From: an uncultured Pelagibacteraceae bacterium
GTDB taxonomy: Bacteria > Pseudomonadota > Alphaproteobacteria > Pelagibacterales > Pelagibacteraceae
Assembly (NCBI GenBank): GCA_902534735.1
Contig: CACARD010000001.1
Location: 155,001 to 219,000 of the forward strand
DNA: 64,000 nt
Direction of reading: 5' to 3'
A model generated the notes under the pieces. The model saw only the letters and a list, made by a program, of their open reading frames with translations, was not told where the DNA came from and did no database searches. A program made the translations under genes and the position numbers. Every line of letters begins with the position of its first letter. Positions within the stretch are counted from its first letter, which is position 1. Below are positions 19,065 to 27,487 of the stretch, one piece after another.

Positions 19065-19799
19065 TTATTTATTCAATAAATTTATGTATTCTTCTAGATC
19101 TTTTTTGGTATCAATTCCAGAGGAAAAATAATTTGCCAATAATACATCGATTTTCATATTATTATCGATTGCTCTTAGTTGTTCCAGTCTTTCTTTGATT
19201 TCATTTTTACTTTTTTTTAAATTAACAAACTTTTTTAAAGCTGAATACTTAAATAAGTATATACCAAAATGCTGGTATACATTATCATAACTTTCTTCTT
19301 TAATTACTCGGTGAAAATTCAAAGCTTCAGATATTGAGTTATTGGATATTTTGTTTTTTGTAATAACTTTTACAATATTTTCATTGTCGTAATCTTCATT
19401 TTTCTCAATGTTGTAAGCTAATGTAGAAATATTTAAGCTTTTTTCCTTTGATAGCTTATTTAAATTTTTAATATCTAAAGGATTGATCATTGGTTCATCA
19501 CCTTGGATGTTCATAATAAAATCTGTATCTTTTAAATTTAATTTTTGAGAGGCTTCAAATACTCTATCAGTCCCAGTTGTGTGATTTATATCTGTCATTA
19601 TAAATTTACCTCCATTTTTTCTTACTTCTGAGGCAATTTCCTCGTCGCATGTTGCAACATAAACCTCTCCAATTTGGCTTTGTACAGCTTTTTCATATAC
19701 ATGTATAATTAGAGTTTTATTATTTATTTTTATTAATGGCTTTTGAGGGAGTCTAGTTGCTGCTAATCTTGATGGAATTATTATAATTGAATTACTCAT
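19065..19799 (-). CDS. kdsB: 3-deoxy-manno-octulosonate cytidylyltransferase
   Basis: Activates Kdo as CMP-Kdo for the LPS inner core. The nucleotidyltransferase start IIIPSRLAATRLPQKPL, TGTDRVFEA and NIQGDEPMI are family signatures; length 244 is normal. With kdsD (25032-26012) and lptB/lptC it shows that the organism makes and exports Kdo-containing lipopolysaccharide. It is divergent from cycM, with two inverted-repeat signals in the 97-nt gap. Confidence 0.96.
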   Translation of the reverse strand: MSNSIIIIPSRLAATRLPQKPLIKINNKTLIIHVYEKAVQSQIGEVYVATCDEEIASEVRKNGGKFIMTDINHTTGTDRVFEASQKLNLKDTDFIMNIQGDEPMINPLDIKNLNKLSKEKSLNISTLAYNIEKNEDYDNENIVKVITKNKISNNSISEALNFHRVIKEESYDNVYQHFGIYLFKYSALKKFVNLKKSKNEIKERLEQLRAIDNNMKIDVLLANYFSSGIDTKKDLEEYINLLNK

Positions 19800-19813
19800 A
19801 TATTCATATTTTA

Positions 19814-19830
19814 TGCGTCTTTGAGACGCA
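19814..19830. promoter_or_regulatory. 17-nt perfect palindrome between kdsB and cycM
   Basis: TGCGTCT-TTG-AGACGCA is a perfect 7-bp inverted repeat with a 3-nt centre, GC-richer than its surroundings, 15 nt upstream of the kdsB start and 67 nt upstream of cycM. It could be an operator for a dimeric repressor or a small hairpin in the kdsB 5' leader. No matching regulator is recognisable. Confidence 0.45.
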
Positions 19831-19858
19831 AATTTATAAATTAAATTTCGTATAAATT

Positions 19859-19887
19859 TTGTTTAACATGTTATACGACCATAATAA
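19859..19887 (+). promoter_or_regulatory. cycM: Candidate cycM promoter
   Basis: TTGTTT (19859-19864) and TAATAA (19882-19887) are separated by exactly 17 nt upstream of cycM. The -10 box lies only 9 nt before the ATG, so a transcript from it would be almost leaderless. An inverted repeat GTATAA/TTATAC overlaps the spacer. Confidence 0.35.
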
Positions 19888-19896
19888 AAAGAAAAC

Positions 19897-20436
19897 ATGG
19901 ATTCATTTGAAATAAATAAAATTATTGCAGCTGTTCTTCTTATTGCACTACTTGTAATTGGAATTGGGAAAATTTCAGATATTGCTTTCCAAGTAGATAA
20001 ACCGGAGAAATCAGCTTACAAAGTAGATATTCAAGAAAGCAGTCAAATTTCAAGTTCAACAGCAGAAAAAATTGAGGAAAAAGTTGATATTTCTGCATTA
20101 CTTGCATTAGGAGATGTTTCTCATGGAGAAAAAGTTTTTAAAAAATGTTCTGCTTGCCATTTAGTAAATAAAGGTGGAGAAAATAAAATTGGACCAGCAT
20201 TGTATGGTGTAATAGGAAGAAAAGTTGCATCAAAACAAGATTATAAATATTCAAAGGCAATGGCTGCATATGACAAAGATTGGACATTTGAAGAGATGAA
20301 TGGTTATTTAAAAAAACCTCAAAGTTATATTAAGGGAACTAAAATGGCATTTGCTGGATTAAGAAAAGAAAAAGACAGAGCATCTGTTATTTTGTATCTC
20401 AACCAAAATTCAGATAATCCACTACCTCTACCTTAA
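19897..20436 (+). CDS. cycM: Membrane-anchored class I cytochrome c (CycM/c552 type)
   Basis: Electron carrier, likely between the bc1 complex and the terminal oxidase, tethered on the periplasmic side of the inner membrane. Residues 9-24 form an uncleaved hydrophobic anchor, followed by a flexible linker (about 32-68) and a haem domain with CSACH (C84, C87, H88) and the axial Met150 in KGTKMAFAG. The 179-residue length matches alphaproteobacterial CycM. It is a single gene, and its stop overlaps the argF end by 9 nt. Confidence 0.93.
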   Translation: MDSFEINKIIAAVLLIALLVIGIGKISDIAFQVDKPEKSAYKVDIQESSQISSSTAEKIEEKVDISALLALGDVSHGEKVFKKCSACHLVNKGGENKIGPALYGVIGRKVASKQDYKYSKAMAAYDKDWTFEEMNGYLKKPQSYIKGTKMAFAGLRKEKDRASVILYLNQNSDNPLPLP

Positions 20437-21357
20437 TTTTCCAAAACAATACAATAAAATACTTTTTTGAACATGAACTCTGTTCAACGCCTGTTGCCAG
20501 ACATGGGAATTTTTTCCTAAAAATACATCCTCCTCAACTTCATCTCCTCTTGGTAAGCAATGCAAAAAAATACAATTTTTTTTAGCATAATTAAATATCT
20601 CTTTTTTAATTTTAAATTTTTGAAAATGTCGTTTTTTTCTTTTTTTGTTCACTTTATCATTTAAAGATATTACTTTGTCAGAAAAAATTACATCTGCATC
20701 CAAAGCTGCTTTTTTTGGATCGTGATAAATAAAGATTTTTTTTTTATTTTTGCTTACCCAATCCTTAACTTTATTACTTGGTGCAAATTTTTTTGGACAT
20801 CCAATACTTAATCTGAAAGAAAACTTAACAGATGCTGCAATTAAACTATCCAAAACATTATTGGAGTCTCCAATCCAACAAATTTTTAATTTTGATATTG
20901 GTTTTTTTTTTATTTCCTCAACAGTAAAAATATCTGATAACACTTGAGTTGGATGAGATGACGGACTTAAACCATTTATTATTGGGATAGTTAAATGCTT
21001 TTGAAAGTCATCAATTTTTTTATCATCATCAGTTCTCAACATGAAGCCATCACCATATGTAGATAGAATTTTAGCGGTATCAGCAATCGTCTCACCACCT
21101 TGTCCAAGATGAAGTTCATTAGATCTGAGTGTCAGTGTTCCACCTCCAAGCTGTTTAATGGCTAAATAAAAGCTTATTCTTGTTCTTGAACTTGCTTTTT
21201 CAAACATTTGTACTAGCATTTTACCTTTAAGAGGCGATCCTTTGTCTGGCTCTAAAATATTTAATTTTTTTCTTTGTTTTTTTCTTTGTTTTGCATCAAC
21301 AATTATTTTTCTAAGATCTTTACTTGGAATATCTTTTAAATTTATAAAGTGTTTCAT
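20428..21357 (-). CDS. argF: Ornithine carbamoyltransferase
   Basis: Makes citrulline from ornithine and carbamoyl phosphate. The carbamoyl-phosphate loop appears as SSRTR (56-60), where most enzymes have STRT, and the ornithine motif HCLPRG lies near 268. Length 309 is normal. It is translationally coupled to argD (ATG overlaps the argD stop by 4 nt), a standard alphaproteobacterial pair. A Lys/Arg-rich insertion (KVNKKRKKRHFQKFKIKKE) replaces the usual short loop and may be a lineage drift. Confidence 0.96.
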   Translation of the reverse strand: MKHFINLKDIPSKDLRKIIVDAKQRKKQRKKLNILEPDKGSPLKGKMLVQMFEKASSRTRISFYLAIKQLGGGTLTLRSNELHLGQGGETIADTAKILSTYGDGFMLRTDDDKKIDDFQKHLTIPIINGLSPSSHPTQVLSDIFTVEEIKKKPISKLKICWIGDSNNVLDSLIAASVKFSFRLSIGCPKKFAPSNKVKDWVSKNKKKIFIYHDPKKAALDADVIFSDKVISLNDKVNKKRKKRHFQKFKIKKEIFNYAKKNCIFLHCLPRGDEVEEDVFLGKNSHVWQQALNRVHVQKSILLYCFGKLR

Positions 21358-22517
21358 TTTATCTGGTTACAAACTTTGCTAATAATTTTTAAAGCTATAT
21401 CAATTTCTCTTTTCGTTACATTTAATGGGGGTAAAATTCTTATGACATTTTCAGCTGCTCTAATAGTCAATAATTTATTTTCCATTAATTTTTTTATAAA
21501 CTCAGTTTGGTCCTTAAAAAGTTGTAAACCAATTAATAGCCCTATACCTCTGACTTCTTTAATTATTTTGGGATATTTAATTTTTATTTCATTAAGTCCA
21601 TGAATAAAATATTTTGACATTTTGTTTACATTTTTTAATAAATTCTTATTTATTTGATCAATGACTGCGTTTCCAACTGCCATGGCTAAAGGATTACCAC
21701 CAAAAGTGGAGCCGTGGGTGCCTGGCTTCATTGCTTTCGAAACTTTTTTAGTCATTAATACTGCTCCAATTGGGAAACCTCCTCCAATTCCTTTTGCTAT
21801 TGGAACTATATCAGGTTTTACATTTGCATATTCGAACGCAAAAAATTTACCAGATCTTCCTATACCACATTGAACCTCATCAAGTATTAAAAGTATTTTA
21901 TGTTTATCACATAATTTTCTTAATTCTTTAATACAGAACTCTGGGATTACCTTAATGCCCCCCTCACCAAGAACCGTTTCAATCATAATAGCTGCTGTAT
22001 TTTTTTTAATTAATTTTTTAAGTTTTTTGTGATTACCAAATTCAAAATGATCAAAACCTGGAACTTTTGGGCCAAAACCTTCTGTCATTTTTTTTGAACC
22101 GCTCGCATGTATTGCTGCAATTGTTCTGCCATGAAAAGAATTTTTAATACAAATAATTCTATTTTTGTGCTTCTTGCCTATCGAATAAAAGTATCTCCTA
22201 GCAACTTTGATAGCCGTTTCAGTTGCTTCAGCACCACTATTTTGAAAAATTATTGCGTCTGCAAAAGTTTTTTTTACTAATTTTTTGGCTAGTTTTTCGC
22301 CCTCTGGAATTCTGAATGCATTTGATACGTGCCAAAGTTTTTTTGATTGTTTGTTAATTGCGCTTATGAGCTTTTTATTGGCATGTCCAAGAGAATTTAC
22401 CGCAATACCCTGAACAAAATCTAAATACTTATTTCCATCTGCTGTTATAAGAAAGCTCCCCTTTCCTCTTATAAATGATAAATTTTTTCTTTTGTAGTTA
22501 GGTGCTAATACGCTCAT
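21354..22517 (-). CDS. argD: Acetylornithine aminotransferase
   Basis: PLP enzyme that converts N-acetylglutamate semialdehyde to N-acetylornithine and may also act as succinyl-DAP aminotransferase in the lysine pathway. The Schiff-base lysine is K242 in PIAKGIGGGFPIGA; the GAEATE and LDEVQCGIGRSG motifs are class III signatures. Length 387. It is first in argD-argF and divergent from gcrA with a 163-nt gap holding a palindrome. With dapD and dapE present but no other DAP aminotransferase in view, a dual role is plausible. Confidence 0.95.
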   Translation of the reverse strand: MSVLAPNYKRKNLSFIRGKGSFLITADGNKYLDFVQGIAVNSLGHANKKLISAINKQSKKLWHVSNAFRIPEGEKLAKKLVKKTFADAIIFQNSGAEATETAIKVARRYFYSIGKKHKNRIICIKNSFHGRTIAAIHASGSKKMTEGFGPKVPGFDHFEFGNHKKLKKLIKKNTAAIMIETVLGEGGIKVIPEFCIKELRKLCDKHKILLILDEVQCGIGRSGKFFAFEYANVKPDIVPIAKGIGGGFPIGAVLMTKKVSKAMKPGTHGSTFGGNPLAMAVGNAVIDQINKNLLKNVNKMSKYFIHGLNEIKIKYPKIIKEVRGIGLLIGLQLFKDQTEFIKKLMENKLLTIRAAENVIRILPPLNVTKREIDIALKIISKVCNQIK

Positions 22518-22630
22518 ATTTACTTATAATTTTTTTTAGTTTTATTTACAGTTTATTTTGCAACCTCAAGTATTAAAATTTATTTAATTGTTGAAAAATA
22601 ATAAAAATAACTTGTTTTAGAATAAATAAT

Positions 22631-22645
22631 GCAACATGATGTTGC
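22631..22645. promoter_or_regulatory. 15-nt perfect palindrome upstream of gcrA
   Basis: GCAACAT-G-ATGTTGC is a perfect 7-bp inverted repeat centred 43 nt upstream of the gcrA ATG. A second, weaker repeat TACTA/TAGTA (22661-22674) lies between it and the start. Position suggests an operator in the gcrA promoter; the cognate factor is unknown. The rest of the 163-nt argD-gcrA gap is plain AT-rich sequence. Confidence 0.45.
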
Positions 22646-22680
22646 CTTATATATAAAATATACTAAATGTAGTATCATTA

Positions 22681-23175
22681 ATGAGTTGGACACAAGAAAA
22701 AGTAAACAAATTAAAAGAGCTTTGGGGCAAGGGTAGCACGGCTAGTCAAATTGCAGAAATTATTGGGGGTGTTTCTAGAAATGCAGTAATTGGTAAAGCT
22801 CATAGACTTAATTTATCACAAAAAATCAAAACAAGGTCATCTATTCAGCAAGCCAAAGCTTTAACAAAACAGAATTTAAATGAGACAAAGTTTAAAGGCA
22901 GAAGAAGTAAATTTAAATCCTTAATTTTAGATAAAAATTTTGAACCTGCTAAGAATTTAACCTTGGAGGAATTGACAGAGAATACATGTAAATACATGGA
23001 GGGAAATCCTAACGAAAAAGAAGCTAGATTTTGCGGGAGAAAAAACGTTGAAAAATTCTCTTATTGTCCGTTGCACTTGATGATAGTTTTTCAACCCAAA
23101 GGAAAGAAAGAAGATGTTATCGATAAAGATGAGGATGTTCCGAAATTTATAGAAAAGAAAATTAAATCTGCCTAA
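22681..23175 (+). CDS. gcrA: GcrA-family cell cycle regulator
   Basis: In Caulobacter, GcrA is a sigma70-associated transcription factor that reads methylated GANTC sites and drives cell-cycle genes. The N-terminal helix-turn-helix (MSWTQEKVNKLKELWGKG, then SRNAVIGKAHRLNL, residues 1-45) is diagnostic. The C-terminal part has conserved Cys and His (CKYMEGNP, FCGRKN, YCPLHL), the sigma-interacting domain. Length 164 is normal. It is a single gene with its own promoter region. Whether the partner methylase CcrM exists cannot be judged from this window. Confidence 0.94.
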   Translation: MSWTQEKVNKLKELWGKGSTASQIAEIIGGVSRNAVIGKAHRLNLSQKIKTRSSIQQAKALTKQNLNETKFKGRRSKFKSLILDKNFEPAKNLTLEELTENTCKYMEGNPNEKEARFCGRKNVEKFSYCPLHLMIVFQPKGKKEDVIDKDEDVPKFIEKKIKSA

Positions 23176-23441
23176 TCCAATAATTTTTTTTTTGCTTTTT
23201 CATATTCTTCATCTGTTAAGATTCCTTTTTTGTTCAACTCTTCTAATTTAAGAATTTCATCAGATAAATTGTTACTATCTTTTTTATCCGAAACCTCAAC
23301 GTCGTAATGATTATCATCATTTGATTCACTGACATTTATATTTCTTCTTGCTTCGATTCCCATACTTATTGGTTTTGCGGATATATAAACGACTAATAAA
23401 AGAAGTATTATGCAAATACCAATAACAATATAACTAATCAT
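23172..23441 (-). CDS. Small membrane protein with C-terminal SHOCT motif
   Basis: 89 residues: one N-terminal transmembrane helix (about 3-22), an acidic linker (residues 30-60), and a C-terminal SHOCT motif (LEELNKKGILTDEEYEKAKKKLL). SHOCT is a short oligomerisation motif of unknown wider role. It lies 1 nt upstream of the epimerase-like gene end, so both may form a two-gene unit in which this gene is second. It overlaps the gcrA 3' end by 4 nt. Confidence 0.8.
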   Translation of the reverse strand: MISYIVIGICIILLLLVVYISAKPISMGIEARRNINVSESNDDNHYDVEVSDKKDSNNLSDEILKLEELNKKGILTDEEYEKAKKKLLD

Positions 23442-23442
23442 T

Positions 23443-24402
23443 TTATTTTTTCACTTCTTTTTCTAAGGAGTATTGTCCACCGGTTCTCCAATTGTAACTA
23501 TATTTATTAATTTCATCTTCAAAATTTTTTTTTGCAGGCAATCCTAAATCATTGTTCGTTTTATAATTATTAGATTTGATATTATCATATTTTAATAATT
23601 TAAGCTGATCTTCTGTTATTAAGGGTTTAGGAAGATTTTGTAAAATTTTAGCAGATACTTTTGCAAGCGGTAAAGGTAATGGAAATAATAGTCTTTTTTT
23701 GTCAATTGAATTTAGTAATTTCTCAATAATTTCTCTAAATGTTAAAATTTCAGGTCCAACACATTCTAGAACTAAATTCTGATTTTTACCTATAATTATT
23801 TCAAATAAAATATCTACAAGATCACTTACATGAATTGGACAAAATTTTGTTAGACCTTTATAGTAAAGAGGCATAACTGGTAGTGCACTTAATAAACTCA
23901 TAAATTTAGTAGTAAATTTATCATCTACAGAATATACAATGGATGGTTTGATTATAATTGAATTTTTGAAATTTTTTATCACTTTTTTTTCTCCATCAAT
24001 TTTACTTAAGGCGTAATTGCTATCTAATGCTTTTTCTATTCCCAATGCAGATAAATGTATAAATTTTTCGATATTGTTTTCATTTGCTAATTTAGATAGC
24101 ATATCTGGTAAAACAGTATGAATGGTCTTAAATGAGTATTGTTTTTTTTCAAAAAGTATGCCTATCAAATTAATGCAGATTGAGCATCTTTTAATTAATT
24201 CATCTAATTTGGCTATATTAAAATTTTTTAATTCTACCAATTCAAGATATCCTGGATTTGCTTGAGTCTTCAATATATATCCAGCACGATGAATATTCCT
24301 CGTTACCGCTATTATTTTATAGTTATTTTTTGTTAGCTTTCTTATCAGATTTCTACCGATTTGACCTGTGGCACCGAAAAGTAGAATTTCTTTTTGTTTC
24401 AT
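23443..24402 (-). CDS. NAD(P)-binding atypical SDR, NDUFA9-like
   Basis: A 319-residue Rossmann protein with an N-terminal GATGQIGRNLIRKL dinucleotide-binding loop and the pattern of atypical short-chain dehydrogenases (complex I NDUFA9-like/YbjT-like), including HLSALGIEKALDSNYALSKIDGEK, where YxxxK provides the usual Tyr/Lys pair. In Alphaproteobacteria such proteins associate with complex I or act as quinone-linked assembly factors; here this is inference. It is divergent from the rnd gene with only 16 nt between start codons, so the promoters must lie inside the neighbouring genes. Confidence 0.82.
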   Translation of the reverse strand: MKQKEILLFGATGQIGRNLIRKLTKNNYKIIAVTRNIHRAGYILKTQANPGYLELVELKNFNIAKLDELIKRCSICINLIGILFEKKQYSFKTIHTVLPDMLSKLANENNIEKFIHLSALGIEKALDSNYALSKIDGEKKVIKNFKNSIIIKPSIVYSVDDKFTTKFMSLLSALPVMPLYYKGLTKFCPIHVSDLVDILFEIIIGKNQNLVLECVGPEILTFREIIEKLLNSIDKKRLLFPLPLPLAKVSAKILQNLPKPLITEDQLKLLKYDNIKSNNYKTNNDLGLPAKKNFEDEINKYSYNWRTGGQYSLEKEVKK

Positions 24403-24418
24403 ATATATATTCTATTAA

Positions 24419-25030
24419 ATGAATATAGATATTAAATTACACGACGAGGATTTGCCAGATCAATTAGATCTTAGTGACAAAATAGCAGTAGATTGTGAAT
24501 TTATGGGACTTAATGTCGAAAGAGATAATCTTTGTTTAGTGCAGATTTCAAATGGTAAGAATGATGCGCATATTGTAAAGCTTAATAGAGATACTTACAA
24601 AGCACCGAATTTAATAAAAGTACTTAATGATAAAAAAATTAACAAAATTTTTCATTATGCAAGAGCAGATTTATTATTTATAAAAAAGTATCTTAAAACA
24701 GACGTACAAAATATAAATTGTACAAAAATAATGAGTAAACTTGCAAGAAGTTATAGCGATAAACATGGTCTGAAAGATTTAATTAAAGAGTTTACTGGAA
24801 ATGATATTAATAAAAATCTTCAGTCATCTGATTTTGGAGGCGATTTATCAGAAAAACAATTACAATACTGCGCAAAAGATGTTATTTTTCTACATAGAAT
24901 TTATGAAAGATTAAATAATATTCTTATTAGAGAAAAAAGAGAAAACTTATATTACGACTCTATTAAATTTATTTACAGTAGAGTCAATTTAGATTTAGCA
25001 TCATTTACATCAGATATCTGGTCACATTAA
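24419..25030 (+). CDS. rnd: Short ribonuclease D-like 3'-5' exonuclease
   Basis: DEDD-family exonuclease that trims tRNA and other RNA 3' ends. Exo I is visible as D25-C-E27 (VDCEFMGL), Exo II around HYARADLLFIKKY, and Exo III as YCAKDVIFLHRIY. Only the exonuclease domain exists (203 residues); the HRDC domains of long RNase D are absent, as in the short alphaproteobacterial form. It begins a plus-strand run with kdsD and the lpt genes, an arrangement often seen in the class. Confidence 0.9.
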   Translation: MNIDIKLHDEDLPDQLDLSDKIAVDCEFMGLNVERDNLCLVQISNGKNDAHIVKLNRDTYKAPNLIKVLNDKKINKIFHYARADLLFIKKYLKTDVQNINCTKIMSKLARSYSDKHGLKDLIKEFTGNDINKNLQSSDFGGDLSEKQLQYCAKDVIFLHRIYERLNNILIREKRENLYYDSIKFIYSRVNLDLASFTSDIWSH

Positions 25031-25031
25031 A

Positions 25032-26012
25032 ATGAAAAAAAAAGACAGTAGAGCAGTTGCACTAGGCGTAATACAATTTGAAATAAATGCTTTAAAAAAT
25101 TTAAAAAAAAATATAACAAAATCTTTTCAAAAAATAGTCGACGTTATTCTCTCATGCAAGGATGGTAAAATAATTATCTCTGGTGTTGGCAAAAGTGGAA
25201 TAATTGGAAAAAAATGGGCAGCAACACTTTCTTCTACGGGGTCACCTTCATTCTTCATGGATGCCTCAAATGCAAGTCATGGTGATATGGGTCAAATTAG
25301 ATCAAAAGATGTGGTTATTTTAATAAGTAATAGTGGTCAAAGTGAGGAGCTTAAAAATATTATAAAATATGTAACTAGAAATAAAAATATAAAATTAATT
25401 GGTATTACATCTAAGAAAGACTCAATTCTATACAGAAATTCAGATGTTGCATTTTTAATGCCAAATATAAAAGAGGCTGGATTAGAAAATATAGTTCCAA
25501 CCTCTTCTACAACTGCACAGTTGGCCTTGGGTGATGCTATTGCGATTGCATGCATGAAAGTAAAAAATTTTACAAAATTTGATTTTAAAAAAATTCATCC
25601 GAGTGGAACTTTATCTGTAAAATTGAAAACTGTTGGAGACTTAATGACTAAAAGAAATAAACTTCCAATTGTTAAGGAAAATATTAATATGAAAAAAGCC
25701 ATAAAAGTTATTAACAATAAAAACTTAGGTGTTTTAATTATTGTTAAAAGTAATGGCCATACTTCCGGATTAATTACAGATGGTGATATTAAAAGAATTG
25801 CTCAAAAGTATTCTGATTTTGAAAATTTAGAGTTAAAAAAAGTTATGAAAAAAAATCCAATTAGTGTAAATGAAAATACATTAGCGACATCTGCATTATC
25901 ATTGATGAATTCAGAAAAAATTACTTCTTTGTGTGTGCATAAAAAAAATAAAATGAATAGAACAATTGGTTTGGTTCATATGCATGATATTTTGAATTCA
26001 AATATTAATTAA
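25032..26012 (+). CDS. kdsD: Arabinose-5-phosphate isomerase
   Basis: Interconverts ribulose-5-phosphate and arabinose-5-phosphate, the first step toward Kdo. The N-terminal SIS sugar-isomerase domain (GVGKSGIIGKKWAATLSSTGSPSFF, SNSGQSEELK) is followed by two CBS domains (from about 205: DLMTKRNKLPIV, VMKKNPISVNENT). Length 326 is standard for KdsD/KpsF. It is 1 nt after rnd, and its stop overlaps the next ATG (TAATG), consistent with one operon for LPS precursor and export. Confidence 0.95.
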   Translation: MKKKDSRAVALGVIQFEINALKNLKKNITKSFQKIVDVILSCKDGKIIISGVGKSGIIGKKWAATLSSTGSPSFFMDASNASHGDMGQIRSKDVVILISNSGQSEELKNIIKYVTRNKNIKLIGITSKKDSILYRNSDVAFLMPNIKEAGLENIVPTSSTTAQLALGDAIAIACMKVKNFTKFDFKKIHPSGTLSVKLKTVGDLMTKRNKLPIVKENINMKKAIKVINNKNLGVLIIVKSNGHTSGLITDGDIKRIAQKYSDFENLELKKVMKKNPISVNENTLATSALSLMNSEKITSLCVHKKNKMNRTIGLVHMHDILNSNIN

Positions 26013-26704
26013 TGTCAATAAAATCTTTATTACAAATTATATTAATATTATTAATCTTTATAATAATTGGTGGTATTTATTTTATATATTTCTACTCAGA
26101 TCCAAATAAAAAGACAGGATTATCAGAGGTTAATAGAAATTTAAATATATCAGTTGATAAAGTAATATTAGAAGATAACGAGGCAACTGATAAAAATGAT
26201 CTGTCAATAAGTAAGGTCGAAGATTTAAAAAAAGTAAACGATGATAAAATCACAGAAGAAAAACAAAAATATAAAAAATTTGAGAATTTAACCAGACAAA
26301 TTCAATACATTACATCACGCAGTAATGGAGATGTATTTAAAATATTAGCAGATACAGGCAAAACAAACCTAAAGAATAGAAATTTACTAGATCTTGAAAA
26401 TGTTAAAGGTTCAATAATATCATCGGAAAGGCCTGATATATACATATCCTCAAAATTTGCTGAATATAATTATTCTGACCAAAATTCAAAATTTTATGAT
26501 GATGTAGTAATTAAATACAATGATCAAGTTATAAAATGTGATAACTTAGATTTAAAAATAAGTGATAATATTGCTATAGCCTATAATAATGTAATATTAC
26601 AAAATAGAAATTCATTAATGAAAGCTGAAAAAATAACTATGAACATCTTAACTAAAGATATAAGTATTAATTCGGATGAAGAAATTGAAATAACAAAAAA
26701 TTAA
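26012..26704 (+). CDS. lptC: Probable LptC-like LPS transport protein
   Basis: A 230-residue protein with one N-terminal transmembrane helix (about 6-28), a Lys/Asp/Glu-rich linker, and a C-terminal beta-rich region (about 100-230) with repeating strands (FAEYNYSDQNSKFYDDVVIKYND) that fits the LptC/OstA jellyroll. In the Lpt pathway LptC passes LPS from the LptB2FG transporter to the periplasmic bridge. Assignment rests mostly on topology and position directly before lptB. The usual separate lptA between lptC and lptB is absent; part of its fold may be covered by this longer protein, which is inference. Confidence 0.7.
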   Translation: MSIKSLLQIILILLIFIIIGGIYFIYFYSDPNKKTGLSEVNRNLNISVDKVILEDNEATDKNDLSISKVEDLKKVNDDKITEEKQKYKKFENLTRQIQYITSRSNGDVFKILADTGKTNLKNRNLLDLENVKGSIISSERPDIYISSKFAEYNYSDQNSKFYDDVVIKYNDQVIKCDNLDLKISDNIAIAYNNVILQNRNSLMKAEKITMNILTKDISINSDEEIEITKN

Positions 26705-27480
26705 TGGCTGTAATAAAAAAATTTAAAATTAAAAGTTACAAAAAAGTTCAATCAATTATTGAATTAAAAAATATATCTGTTTTTTATAATAAAAGACAAA
26801 TTATAGAAAATTTGAGTTTAAATATAAATAAACAAGAAATTTTAGGAATGCTAGGTCCAAATGGTGTGGGAAAATCTACAATATTTAACTTAATTACAGG
26901 ATTAAAGGATCCAAATTTTGGGGAAATAATTATCAACGGTGTAAATGCAACTAAATTACCAATAAATGAAAGATTTACAAAATTCAAACTGGGTTTAGTT
27001 CCTCAATATGGTGGGTTGATTCATGATTTATCCTTAATTGATAATCTAAAATTAGTATCAGAAATTCATATAAAAGAAAAAGAATTAAGAGATCATAAAA
27101 TAAATAAGATTATAACACAGTTTGAATTTGAATCTTTATTGATGATTAAGGCAAAAAATTTATCAGGAGGTCAGAAAAAAAAATTAGTGATTGCGATGTC
27201 ATTAATGAATGATCCAAAAATTTTATTACTTGATGAACCATTTGCTGCATTAGATATTTTAACAATAAAGATGCTACAAGAGATTATTATCAATTTGCAA
27301 GCATCTGAAGAAATTTCTATAGTCGTTTGTGACCACCAAGCTAGAGATCTTTTAAATTGTGTTGATAGAGCTATCATTCTATCTAATGGAAAAATAATAG
27401 CGTCTGGTAGTCCAAAAGAAGTAATAAGCGATGAAGATGCAAAAACCCACTATTTTGGAGATGAATTTAATATAAGTTAA
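26704..27480 (+). CDS. lptB: LPS export ABC transporter ATP-binding protein
   Basis: ATPase that powers LPS extraction by LptFG. Walker A GPNGVGKST (51-59), Q-loop PQYGG, ABC signature LSGGQKKKL and Walker B ILLLDEPFAALD are all present, and the switch histidine is in CDHQARDLL. Length 258, with a 15-residue basic N-terminal extension. The match is to the LptB/branched-chain ABC group; location after lptC decides LptB. It is followed by aroA after 7 nt rather than by rpoN as in many proteobacteria. Confidence 0.88.
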   Translation: MAVIKKFKIKSYKKVQSIIELKNISVFYNKRQIIENLSLNINKQEILGMLGPNGVGKSTIFNLITGLKDPNFGEIIINGVNATKLPINERFTKFKLGLVPQYGGLIHDLSLIDNLKLVSEIHIKEKELRDHKINKIITQFEFESLLMIKAKNLSGGQKKKLVIAMSLMNDPKILLLDEPFAALDILTIKMLQEIIINLQASEEISIVVCDHQARDLLNCVDRAIILSNGKIIASGSPKEVISDEDAKTHYFGDEFNIS

Positions 27481-27487
27481 TTCATCA

